Assembly (NCBI GenBank): GCA_022839625.1
Contig: JALHJL010000042.1
Span: 1-56,553 of the forward strand
DNA length: 56,553 bases
Source: Phycisphaerales bacterium
Lineage (GTDB): Bacteria > Planctomycetota > Phycisphaerae > UBA1845 > Fen-1342
Direction of reading: 5' to 3'
The notes under the pieces are model-generated. The model worked only from the letters and a program-made list of their open reading frames with translations. It searched no databases and had not been told where the DNA came from. Positions 46,671 through 56,553 of this stretch are shown piece by piece. The translations under genes and the position numbers were made by a program. The first letter of the stretch is position 1; each line of letters begins with the position of its first letter.

Positions 46671-47727
46671 GGGCTGCGGCGATCTCGGCCGGAGTGACAT
46701 CGGCGACCCGCACGGGCGCGCCGATCCCGCGTATCAGAACGAAGTTCACCGCGCCGCCCCTGACTTTCTTGTCGGCGCGGCACGCGGCCGCGACGTCAGG
46801 CGCGTCCAATGGCCGGGGCACCTGCAGGGGCAGCCCGAGGCGCGCGATCAGGTCCCGGATGCGGTCCGCCTCGGATGGGGCGAGCAGGCCGCGCGCGCGG
46901 GCGACCTCATTCTCCACCAACATGCCGAGCGCCACGCATTCCCCGTGCCGCAGCTCGTACCCGAGCAACCGCTCGATCGCGTGACCGATCGTGTGGCCGT
47001 AGTTGAGGATCGCGCGCAGGCCGGCCTCACGCTCATCCTGGGCGACGATGTCCGCCTTCAGCTCGCAGTTGCGAGTAATGAGGTGCGCCAGCGCCGCCGG
47101 GTCACGCCCGCAGACCGCCGCCGCCGTCGCCTCGTGCCAGGCCAGGAACTCCGCGTCTCGGACGATGGCCTGTTTCACGCTCTCGGCGAGCCCGGCCGTG
47201 AAGTCCCTCGCCGGCAGGGTGTCAAGAAAGTCAGTGTCGACAATGACAGCCGCCGGCTGATGAAACACTCCGACCAGGTTCTTGCCTTCCGGCAGATTCA
47301 CGCCGGTCTTCCCGCCCACCGCGGCGTCAACCGCGGCCAGCAGCGTCGTCGGCATGTGGATACACCGCACCCCGCGCAGCCAGGTGGCGGCCACGAAGCC
47401 CCCCAGGTCGCCCGCCACGCCGCCCCCGAATGTTACGATCACCGCGTGCCGCTCTACGCGGGCCGCGGCCAGTCGGCGGTGGAGGGCCTCGACCTGCTCG
47501 AGGGTTTTGCTTCGCTCCCCCGGGGGGAACGTAATCACGATGTGGCCAAGGTTCAGCAGCGGCTCGAGCCTCTGGCCGTGGAGGCTCGCGACCGTTTCGT
47601 CGGCGATGACGGCGACCTGGGTATCGCCTTCCGCCCCGGCACCGCACTCCGCCAGCGCGACTCGCGCAGAAGGCCCTATATAAATCGGATATGAACGACT
47701 TCCAAGAGATACATGTATGAGATTCAT
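46654..47727 (-). CDS. aroB: 3-dehydroquinate synthase
   Basis: A 357-residue enzyme of the shikimate pathway that cyclises DAHP to 3-dehydroquinate, with NAD and a divalent metal. NAD-binding block: VTFGGGVAGDLGGFVAATW. Zinc ligands and neighbours: EREAGLRAILNYGHTIGHAIE and LRHGECVALGM. KTGVNLPEGKNLVGVFHQP is the usual substrate loop. The ATG at 47727 (MNLIHVSLGSRSYPI) is preferred over the longer frame, although no clear ribosome-binding site is seen. It diverges from folC across 220 bases of lower GC. Confidence 0.96.
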   Translation of the reverse strand: MNLIHVSLGSRSYPIYIGPSARVALAECGAGAEGDTQVAVIADETVASLHGQRLEPLLNLGHIVITFPPGERSKTLEQVEALHRRLAAARVERHAVIVTFGGGVAGDLGGFVAATWLRGVRCIHMPTTLLAAVDAAVGGKTGVNLPEGKNLVGVFHQPAAVIVDTDFLDTLPARDFTAGLAESVKQAIVRDAEFLAWHEATAAAVCGRDPAALAHLITRNCELKADIVAQDEREAGLRAILNYGHTIGHAIERLLGYELRHGECVALGMLVENEVARARGLLAPSEADRIRDLIARLGLPLQVPRPLDAPDVAAACRADKKVRGGAVNFVLIRGIGAPVRVADVTPAEIAAALTAIQ

Positions 47728-47910
47728 TGCGAGACCGAATTCGTGTGTAAACCGCGGCCGATTCCATGCGTACAATTAAGAATATGAGACGCATTTGAGG
47801 TGGAAGCTAGCGGAGCGGCACGGCGGCAATCCGAATGCAAGCGCTTTTCATACATGGGTTTACGTGGCGTCCTCATGTTCTCCCGGCGATATGCCCGGCT
47901 CCGCGTGTTG

Positions 47911-47939
47911 TTGACGAAAACGCACTTCGTCGCTATTCT
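47911..47939 (+). promoter_or_regulatory. Promoter giving an apparently leaderless folC transcript
   Basis: TTGACG (47911-47916), a 17-base spacer and TATTCT (47934-47939) end eight bases before the ATG at 47948, so transcription would begin at the start codon. Confidence 0.65.
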
Positions 47940-47947
47940 GAGGCCCC

Positions 47948-49387
47948 ATGACGCGTACAGCAACTACGAGGCGCCCCTCCAAAGTCAGGCCGGCTGCAAA
48001 ACCCCGGCTCGGGCACCCTCCCACACGCGCACCCGAGTCGGGCCGCGCAATCCGCAACTACCGGGCGGCACTGGAGTTTCTTAACAGCCGCACGGACTAC
48101 GAGAAGATGACGCGGGTGGGGTACAACCACACCAACTTCAATCTCTCCAGGATGTTACGGATACTCGCCGGTCTGGGCAACCCCCACAAGAAGATCAGGA
48201 CGGTGCACGTCGCGGGCACCAAGGGCAAGGGCTCGACCTGCCACATGATCGCGTCGATGCTCCAGAACGCGGGGTACCGCACGGGGCTGTACACTTCGCC
48301 GCACATCGTCAACCTGCGGGAGCGCATCTGCATCGACGGCGAGCTCGTCACGGAGCCCGAGTTCACCCGGCTGATGGCGAAGATTGCCCCGGTCGTCAAC
48401 CGGTCGCGCCGCGATGAGCCGACGTTCTTCGAGATCATGACGGCCGCGGCGTTCCTGCACTTCGCGAGCCACAAGGTCGACGTGGCGGTGATCGAGACGG
48501 GCCTCGGCGGGCGGCTGGACGCCACCAACGTCGTCAAGCCGGAGGCATGTGGTATCGTCAGCATCAGCTACGACCACGTCGCGCAGCTCGGCAACACGCT
48601 GGAGAAGATTGCGGAGGAGAAGGCGGGCATCTTCAAACCGGGCGTGCCGGTGATCAGCGCGCCGCAGGTGCCCGCGGTCAAGCGGGTGTTGCGAAAGGCG
48701 GCGGAGCGGGTCGGTTGCCCGCTGCGGTTCATCGGCGACGACATCGAGTTCAGCTTCCGGTTCGAGTCGTCCCGGGCCAGCGGGCCGCACACGCGCGTCT
48801 GCCTCGCCACGCCGACGACGCGGTTTGACCATTTGCGCGTGCCGTTGCTCGGCGAGCACCAGGCGTACAACTGCGGCGTGGCGCTGGGCATCGTGGACGC
48901 GCTGCGGCAGGCGGGCTGGAAGATCCCGGAGCAGGGGGCCATCGACGGCCTGGCGAAGGTCCGGATTGAGGGCCGGATGGAGATGATCCGCGAGTTGCCG
49001 CGGACGATTGTGGACGCGGCGCACAACGCCTCCAGCGTCGCGGCCCTGATGCGGGCCATCGGACAGAACATCTCGTACGACTCGATGGTCGTGATCTTCG
49101 GCTGCTCGGCCGACAAGGACATCGACGGGATGCTCGGCCAACTTCAGCTCGGGGCCGACAAGGTGATCTTCACCAGCGCGGACACGCCGCGCTCCGTAGA
49201 CCCCCATGACCTGCACGCGCGGTTCGTCGAGAAGAGTCAGAAGATGGCCCAGGTCGGCAACACGCTCGAGGAGGCCTACGAGATCGCCTGCAAGAGCGTC
49301 ACGCGCGAGGACCTGATCTGCATCACCGGGTCCATCTACCTGGTCGGGCTGGCCAAGCGGCTGCAAGTGGCGGGGCGCTTGCAGTAA
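47948..49387 (+). CDS. folC: Folylpolyglutamate synthase / dihydrofolate synthase
   Basis: A 479-residue ligase that adds glutamate to folates (and possibly also makes dihydrofolate). The ATP loop is VAGTKGKGSTCHMI; FolC blocks are GLYTSPHIVNLRERI, FFEIMTAAAFLHFA and VAVIETGLGGRLDATNV; TIVDAAHNASSVAALM is near the end. A basic N-terminal extension of about 40 residues precedes the family start; its role is unclear. The ATG lies at the predicted transcription start, which makes it a candidate leaderless gene. It is not linked to accD or other folate genes. Confidence 0.96.
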   Translation: MTRTATTRRPSKVRPAAKPRLGHPPTRAPESGRAIRNYRAALEFLNSRTDYEKMTRVGYNHTNFNLSRMLRILAGLGNPHKKIRTVHVAGTKGKGSTCHMIASMLQNAGYRTGLYTSPHIVNLRERICIDGELVTEPEFTRLMAKIAPVVNRSRRDEPTFFEIMTAAAFLHFASHKVDVAVIETGLGGRLDATNVVKPEACGIVSISYDHVAQLGNTLEKIAEEKAGIFKPGVPVISAPQVPAVKRVLRKAAERVGCPLRFIGDDIEFSFRFESSRASGPHTRVCLATPTTRFDHLRVPLLGEHQAYNCGVALGIVDALRQAGWKIPEQGAIDGLAKVRIEGRMEMIRELPRTIVDAAHNASSVAALMRAIGQNISYDSMVVIFGCSADKDIDGMLGQLQLGADKVIFTSADTPRSVDPHDLHARFVEKSQKMAQVGNTLEEAYEIACKSVTREDLICITGSIYLVGLAKRLQVAGRLQ

Positions 49388-49738
49388 AAGTGCCGGACGG
49401 TCTCCCCCTGACGATTGCACACGTGGAGCGCGGCGTTCGCGGGCTACTTCATTGCCCGGGTGCCTCGTCCGCGGCGAGTGGCAGCACGACCCTCTGAAGC
49501 GCGACGCGAGTGCAGCGCCGCGCAACTACGACAGCATATCATGGGCCGAGCCGCGGCCTTCAGGCTGGGCGGCGGAACCGCGCAACATGAATGTCGCGGC
49601 TCGGATACGTCGTGGTTTCAACGACGCGCTGCGTGCCCGTTGAAAAAGGGGACTGGCTCCGCGCCGCTGGGCCTTCACGGTAGCGCGGCATGGCTCTCTT
49701 GTGGTGCCTGTCCCCTTTTTCAAGGGACTGCCAGGCTA
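49388..49738. other. Intergenic region between folC and the HU-like gene
   Basis: About 350 bases. It holds the inverted repeat 49640-49723; the first 250 bases show nothing recognisable and no supported open reading frame. Confidence 0.5.
49640..49723. repeat. Imperfect inverted repeat, mobile-element-like (REP/RAYT or MITE type)
   Basis: Arms TTGAAAAAGGGGACTGG (49640-49656) and its near-complement (49707-49723) match at 16 of 17 positions, with about 50 bases between that include a second inner GC pairing. Arms of the form TTGAAAAAGGGGACAGG are common at dispersed palindromic elements next to REP-associated tyrosine transposases in many genomes. No transposase is nearby. It could also act as a transcription terminator for the HU-like gene, whose stop is 16 bases away. 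Confidence 0.65.
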
Positions 49739-50056
49739 CTAGACCATGCTCTTGAGGTTCTTCAGCGGCCGCACCTTGACCACCTTGCGCGCCGGCTTCG
49801 CCTTCACTCTCATCATCTCGCCGGGGTGGAATGGATCGGGCCGGTCGTGCGCCTTGACGGCGGGCTTCTTGACGACGAGGACCTTCATCAGGCCCGGTAC
49901 AACAAACAGGCCGGGACCGCGAAGGTCTTTCTTCATGATGCCGGCGAGGGCCTCAAACACGGCGGACACCTGCTTGCGGGTGATGCCGGCGTGTTCCGCC
50001 AGGGCGGCGAAGACCTCAGACTTCGTGCGAGCCTTGCTCTTGTTGCCTTTTGCCAT
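49739..50056 (-). CDS. HU-like DNA-binding protein
   Basis: A 105-residue basic protein of the HU/IHF fold. The N-terminal helices (TKSEVFAALAEHAGITRKQV) and the core VFEALAGIMKKDLRGPGLFVVPG are the HU-type dimerisation region, and the C-terminal third is very rich in Lys, Arg, Val and Pro (VKVRPLKNLKS), replacing the usual arm end. It would bend and compact DNA. The ATG at 50056 is firmly set by GGAGGT about 10 bases ahead. A weak promoter (TTGACG, 17 bases, GACAAG; 50225-50253) may lie upstream. Confidence 0.9.
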   Translation of the reverse strand: MAKGNKSKARTKSEVFAALAEHAGITRKQVSAVFEALAGIMKKDLRGPGLFVVPGLMKVLVVKKPAVKAHDRPDPFHPGEMMRVKAKPARKVVKVRPLKNLKSMV

Positions 50057-50437
50057 TGCTGTTCTACCTCCAAGGGCCGCCCCGCGGGGAGTCCCCTGGG
50101 CGGTGCCCGAACGCGTGACCCGCTGCCAGCCCTGCGGACGGACGCCGTGGCGCGCGCCCGGGAACAGAACTTGGTCCCGACCGCCGGTGCAAACGACCGC
50201 GTTTGCTGCTGGCCGCGTGAGAACCTTGTCGCACGTCGCGGCCGTTCCGTCAAGGGGTTTACCGGTGTGCCACGCGAAAAATGCCAATTTTCCAGCGGGA
50301 TTCCGGCCGGGCGCGGACGGGACCAGGTCGAAGCGGCGTGGCCTGGCGAGCGGCCGTTCCCGGCGGCAACCTCTCCGGACCCAACGCGCACACCCCCCGA
50401 AGCCTGGAAGTAACCACGCGTGTGACGCTCGCCCCCG
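50057..50437. other. Intergenic region between the HU-like gene and fumarase
   Basis: About 380 bases. Apart from the weak promoter for the HU-like gene (50225-50253), I see no RNA gene, repeat or supported coding region. Confidence 0.4.
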
Positions 50438-51070
50438 TCACTGGGCGAGCAGCTCGGCCAGCTTACGCTTCGAATCCGCCTCCACCTGGTCGTGCAAGCT
50501 CTTCCCGTGAGAGTCCATCGTGACCACGCACGGGAAGTCCTCGACGCGGATCTGCCAGAACGCCTCGGGCACGCCGAAATCCAGCTTGTGGACCGCGACG
50601 ACCTCCTTGACGGTCTCGGCGATCAGCGTCGCCGCTCCGCCGATGGCGTGCAGGTAGACAGCGCCGAACTTCTGGCAGGCGGCCAGCGTCTTCGCGCCCA
50701 TCCCGCCCTTGCCGATCACACCGCGCAGGCCGAAGTGCTCGATGACCGCGGCCTCGTAGGGCTCCTCGCGGATGCTCGTGGTCGGGCCGGCGGCCACGAA
50801 CTCGTAACGCTCCGGCTTGCCGGCGGCCGGCGCGACCTTGCGCACGACGGGCCCGCAGTGGTAGATGACGCCGCCCGCCAGGCCGCGCTTCAGAATGTCG
50901 TACAGCGGCCGTTCAGCGTCCGGACACTTGCCGGCGATGAACGTTTCCTTCATGTATTTGTGGGCCGCGTCGCGGCCCGTGAAGATGACGCCCGAGAGCA
51001 GCACCTGGTCGCCGATGCGGAGCTGGCGAATCTGCTTCTCGGGGATGGGGACCGTCAATCGTGCAGGCAT
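50438..51070 (-). CDS. Class I fumarate hydratase, beta subunit (C-terminal domain)
   Basis: A 210-residue protein matching the beta (C-terminal) part of class I fumarases and L(+)-tartrate dehydratases. Family blocks are LLSGVIFTGRDAAHKYM near the N terminus, GPTTSIREEPYE, and VIGKGGMGAKTLAACQKFG. The subunit forms part of the fumarate/malate site. It is encoded 144 bases behind the alpha subunit, in the same direction, so the enzyme is a two-polypeptide type. The ORF begins with an ATG at 51070; no strong ribosome-binding site is seen. Confidence 0.9.
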   Translation of the reverse strand: MPARLTVPIPEKQIRQLRIGDQVLLSGVIFTGRDAAHKYMKETFIAGKCPDAERPLYDILKRGLAGGVIYHCGPVVRKVAPAAGKPERYEFVAAGPTTSIREEPYEAAVIEHFGLRGVIGKGGMGAKTLAACQKFGAVYLHAIGGAATLIAETVKEVVAVHKLDFGVPEAFWQIRVEDFPCVVTMDSHGKSLHDQVEADSKRKLAELLAQ

Positions 51071-51214
51071 CTCTCAAACTCCCGCGGCAGCGTGGTGAGC
51101 CCGTGCCGACGCGAAAACGCACCAGCCGTGCACCGGGCCGCGGGGCCATCCGGTGCGGCGGACCGCCGGCGCTGCCGTGCGTTCACGTCTCTGCATCTCC
51201 ACTTCTTCACGCCG

Positions 51215-52093
51215 TCAACGCGCTGCCAGGATCGCCACGTTACTGTCGCGTATCGTCATGACCTTCCGGCGATCCGCCCAGCACATGTAGGCGATGGAAA
51301 CGAAGAACGACGCCGGCAGGCGGTGCAGCTCCGCGATCTTGATGCCCAGCACGGTCGTCTTGCCGCCGAAACCCATCGGACCGATGCCGAGCTGGTTGAT
51401 CTCGCTGTGCAGTTGCTTCTCGAACTGGCCAAGCTCCGGGTCGGGGTTGCTGTCGGGGAGCGGACGGAAGAGCTGCTCCTTGGCCTTGAGCATACTGGTG
51501 ACGCGGTCGCCGCCGACGCCGACGCCCAGGATCCCCGGCGCGCAGCCGAAGCCCTGCGCCTTGAGGGCCGCGTCGAGCACGGCCTTGCGCACGCCCTTCA
51601 GGTCGCGGCCGGCCTCAAACTCCGGGGAGGGGATGCTGTACTGGCAGCCGCAGTTCTCGGAGCCCCCACCCTTGAGCATCAACCCGATCTGGACGTAGTC
51701 GTGCCCCCATTCCTCAAAATGGACCGTCGGGAAATCGATCCCCGTATTGTCGCCGGAGTTCTTCCCCGACAGAGCCGCCACCGCGTTCGGCCGCAGGAAG
51801 GCCTGCTGCGTCGCCAGCCGCACGGCGTTGCGAACCTGGCCGAGCAGCGCCCGCTGCGAAACGCCCTCCGGATAGGAGACATAGAAGATGGGCGTCCCGG
51901 TGTCCTGGCAGATCGGCCGGGCGGTTCGCCGCGACAATCGGACGTTCGTGAGGATCGTCTCGAGCGCACCGCGGGCCGCCGAGCCCTCGGCTTCCAGGGC
52001 ACAGGCCTGCTCGAGCGCGTGCTCGATGTCCGGAGACAGGTCCGTCGAGGTGGACTTGATCAGCTCAACGATGTGCTGGGTGATGTCGTGCAT
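51215..52093 (-). CDS. Class I fumarate hydratase, alpha subunit ([4Fe-4S])
   Basis: A 292-residue subunit that carries the [4Fe-4S] cluster used to add water to fumarate. The three probable cluster cysteines are in CQDTGTP, SENCGCQYS and GFGCAPGILGVGVGGDR. The second motif offers two cysteines, either of which could be a ligand. Other blocks are HFEEWGHDYVQIGLMLKGGG and MGFGGKTTVLGIKIAE. Oxygen-sensitive fumarases of this class suit an anaerobic or microaerophilic life. It is the upstream gene of the pair; the rRNA unit begins to its right on the same strand. Confidence 0.93.
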   Translation of the reverse strand: MHDITQHIVELIKSTSTDLSPDIEHALEQACALEAEGSAARGALETILTNVRLSRRTARPICQDTGTPIFYVSYPEGVSQRALLGQVRNAVRLATQQAFLRPNAVAALSGKNSGDNTGIDFPTVHFEEWGHDYVQIGLMLKGGGSENCGCQYSIPSPEFEAGRDLKGVRKAVLDAALKAQGFGCAPGILGVGVGGDRVTSMLKAKEQLFRPLPDSNPDPELGQFEKQLHSEINQLGIGPMGFGGKTTVLGIKIAELHRLPASFFVSIAYMCWADRRKVMTIRDSNVAILAAR

Positions 52094-52199
52094 GGCGTTC
52101 TCGCATCGTGGCGGTCCGCGACGCCTTTCATTATGGGAGGCGAGGAAGTGTCGTCAACGGACGCGCCCGGCCGGTCCGGCCGGTGACCGGTAGGGCGGG

Positions 52200-52216
52200 G
52201 GGTGCCTTTGGCACCC
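52200..52216. repeat. Short palindromic hairpin
   Basis: GGGTGCCTTTGGCACCC is a perfect seven-pair hairpin. A second GGTGGCACC follows about 40 bases on, so the area may be REP-like. Confidence 0.4.
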
Positions 52217-52315
52217 TGCTGCCAGTGCCGGCTGCAACACGGGCGGCAAGCCGCCGGTGGCACCCGAGCGGTGAACGCGGCGTTCGACGGTTTGCCCTCC
52301 CCCCAGTAACAACGG

Positions 52316-52347
52316 CGGCCCGGGCTTCCGTGAGGAAACCCGGGCCG
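52316..52347 (-). terminator. Terminator-like hairpin after 5S rRNA
   Basis: CGGCCCGGG and its complement (52316-52324 and 52339-52347) form a GC-rich hairpin just beyond the 5S 3' end on the minus strand. No T-run is seen. Confidence 0.55.
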
Positions 52348-52352
52348 TCAAA

Positions 52353-52460
52353 GCCGGCGATGACCTACTTTTGCCCGATCAGGACTATCATCGGCCGTGC
52401 GGGCTTAACTGCTGAGTTCGGAATGGGATCAGGTGTGGCCCCGCACGTATGCTCACCGGC
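52353..52460 (-). rRNA. 5S ribosomal RNA
   Basis: About 108 bases read on the minus strand. Terminal GCCGG pairs with CCGGC, and the conserved CCGAACTCAG-type segment and AAGTAGGTCATCG 3' region are visible. It lies 134 bases after the 23S 3' end, in the usual order. Confidence 0.95.
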
Positions 52461-52581
52461 GGCTCGTGATCCGGTCTCCAGCAGGGCCGGAAACCGGATG
52501 ATCTCATAGGTGGGTAGAACAAGCAGCCGAGAACGGGTTCTCTCTCGGTGGTGCGTTGCGCCCTACAGGGGGCGCGACAGC

Positions 52582-52594
52582 GGTTCACAAATGT

Positions 52595-52604
<10 letters not shown>
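52582..52604 (-). other. 3' half of the 23S processing stem
   Basis: With 55530-55554 it forms a long helix around 23S; about 20 uninterrupted pairs (AGCTTGACCACATTTGTGAA and complement) and further pairs after one mismatch. This resembles an RNase III target. Confidence 0.7.
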
Positions 52605-55529
<2,925 letters not shown>

Positions 55530-55537
<8 letters not shown>

Positions 55538-55554
55538 ACATTTGTGAAACGCTG
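55530..55554 (-). other. 5' half of the 23S processing stem
   Basis: Pairs with 52582-52604; together they bracket the mature 23S. Confidence 0.7.
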
Positions 55555-55851
55555 TGGCCAAACCGCACCTCTTCTCCAAAAGACGGAGAATACGACCCGG
55601 CCACACGGGCCGGGCCGGTTCGGAGGTCTAACCAAGAGAGAACGACGTCCATGCCGGCACCGCCTCACGACGGCCGCCGACACCGACTCGTAAACCGGTC
55701 TCGATACCTATTCATACCCACCTATGAACTTGTCAAAGAACTTCCGGCTTTCAGCCGCGCGGCCTCCAGCCATCTCCCGCGAATCGCGGGCTTCCGCACA
55801 CCGCACCGGTGCCCGGAAGTTCGAGATCCGCTTGCCGATCCGCCGTCCGAC
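55538..55851 (-). other. tRNA-Ala to 23S spacer
   Basis: About 314 bases. Contains the 5' half of the processing stem and a boxA-like segment (55731-55743). No gene is supported. Confidence 0.6.
55731..55743 (-). promoter_or_regulatory. boxA-like antitermination element in the spacer
   Basis: Read on the minus strand AAGTTCTTTGACA resembles the boxA element found in many rRNA spacers. The TTGACA within it could also look like a -35, but its -10 spacing is poor. Confidence 0.4.
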
Positions 55852-55924
55852 TGGAGCCGACCGGGATCGAACCGGCAACCTCCGCGTTGCAAACGCGGCG
55901 CTCTCCCAACTGAGCTACGGCCCC
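55852..55924 (-). tRNA. tRNA-Ala (anticodon UGC)
   Basis: Minus strand. Acceptor GGGGCCG pairs with CGGCTCC (one G-U), the T arm has GTTCGAT, and the anticodon loop TTTGCAA has TGC. Typical spacer tRNA. Confidence 0.95.
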
Positions 55925-56093
55925 GGAGCTAAGACCAGGTCACGCCTAGTCACACTTCCCGGCGCCTCAGGTCCCGCCGCCGCGAAATAACCGCCATGCG
56001 ACGAAACCAAGTATAGCCGCCAGGGCCACGTACTGCAACACCGCGAGATCCACGGCGATCTCCGCCGGCTCACCAGCGCGGCCACCGTTCCAC

Positions 56094-56167
56094 TGGGCCC
56101 GACAAGATTCGAACTTGTGACCTCGTCCTTATCAGGGACGCGCTCTAACCAACTGAGCTACGAGCCC
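56094..56167 (-). tRNA. tRNA-Ile (anticodon GAU)
   Basis: Minus strand. Acceptor GGGCTCG pairs with CGGGCCC (one G-U or mismatch), the T arm has GTTCGAA, and the anticodon loop CTGATAA has GAT. It comes before tRNA-Ala as in most bacterial rRNA spacers. Confidence 0.95.
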
Positions 56168-56553
56168 TTGTTGCGAGCTCGCACGCCAGCCCGGCTCAGG
56201 CCGGCCAGGGGAACCCAGCGTGCCACGGAACCTCCACGCGTCGGCTGCCCGCAGGACGGCTCCGCCTCTTCGCCCCTAAAAGAAGCGAAGAGCAGCGTAC
56301 TGTACCACACTGGGCGGCAGTGTCAAGCAGTATGTTCGTTAAATTGTACGCCGGGCCATCAGGCCGCCGCTTCCGGCCCGGAATCGAACTCAAGTGCCCG
56401 CTCGTGCAAGACTTACCGAACGCCACAGGAGCCGCGAACCGCGCGGGAATTGTTCCGGGAGCGCTCCCACGCAACCAAGTCCGCCCCAATGCAACGACGT
56501 ACGAGAGTCCCCCAACAGCGCTCCGAATGCTTCTTCGACGCCGTCCAGCGCCG
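56168..56553 (-). other. Region upstream of tRNA-Ile, no 16S gene present
   Basis: About 386 bases to the edge. It contains the rRNA promoter (56299-56326) and, in the transcribed leader just downstream of it, a hairpin CTCTTCGC/GCGAAGAG and a TGCTCTT boxA-like core. No 16S 3' end (anti-Shine-Dalgarno region) is found. Beyond the promoter I see no gene. Confidence 0.6.
56299..56326 (-). promoter_or_regulatory. Promoter of the tRNA-Ile/tRNA-Ala/23S/5S unit
   Basis: On the minus strand a perfect TTGACA (56321-56326), a 16-base spacer and TACAGT (56299-56304). AT-rich sequence lies just upstream, as for an UP element. The start would be about 56292, 125 bases before tRNA-Ile. Confidence 0.7.

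Noticed and set aside
56340..56420. tRNA-like T-arm sequence (GGAATCGAAC) upstream of the rRNA promoter
   Set aside because: No matching acceptor or anticodon arms; not a tRNA.

Overview
The window is one contiguous piece of a GC-rich bacterial chromosome, most likely a planctomycete, perhaps of the Phycisphaerae. The taxonomic guess rests on four things: a secreted protein with NGIPDEC-type repeats followed by a dockerin-like calcium-binding pair (left edge), a 23S-5S rRNA unit with no 16S gene beside it in the window, a dnaA gene that is not paired with dnaN, and many secreted or membrane proteins of unknown function. No gene here is species-diagnostic.

Layout, left to right. 1-783: end of the secreted dockerin-like gene, apparently frameshifted. 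970-3787 (minus): Mut7-C-type protein, solitary DNA methyltransferase, membrane coiled-coil protein. 3916-8348 (plus): pyruvate phosphate dikinase, O-methyltransferase, PlsY. 8428-11402 (minus): tightly overlapped MBL hydrolase, lipoprotein, substrate-binding lipoprotein and ABC ATPase, with no permease. 11734-16047 (minus): asd, a GNAT acetyltransferase, truD and dnaA. 16298-19449 (plus): a MacB/FtsX-type ABC exporter operon with two extra membrane proteins. 19470-24483: envelope proteins of unknown function and nadE. 25217-26517: a BglII/BstYI-family restriction endonuclease with an MT-A70 methyltransferase, followed by tmk and holB. 28429-32467 (minus): a TolC-like channel and a TMTC-like membrane-TPR protein. 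32604-37417: DinB-like protein, tRNA-Gln, two oligopeptide-permease subunits, and an HD phosphohydrolase paired with a YwgA-like protein under a near-consensus promoter. 38783-46670 (plus): a nucleotide-sugar and glycan operon (SDR epimerase, methyltransferase-GT2 fusion, DegT aminotransferase, methyltransferase, gmd, GT39-like transferase, RarD-like transporter). 46654-52093: aroB, folC, an HU-like protein and two-subunit class I fumarase. 52316-56326 (minus): tRNA-Ile, tRNA-Ala, 23S and 5S with a promoter just ahead of tRNA-Ile.

Genes that appear to work together: the glycan operon (GDP-mannose dehydration, amination, methylation, transfer), the restriction-modification pair, the HD/YwgA-like pair, the two fumarase subunits, and tmk with holB (DNA replication). 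The strongest unusual signals are a hairpin intervening sequence in 23S rRNA helix 45, the 23S-5S unit that seems to start without 16S, the restriction-modification pair, the HD/YwgA-like pair, a heptapeptide-repeat linker between two enzyme modules, and a long inverted repeat at 49640-49723. Two genes (folC and the MBL hydrolase) look leaderless. All promoter, hairpin and RNA calls were made by eye; nothing was run computationally.
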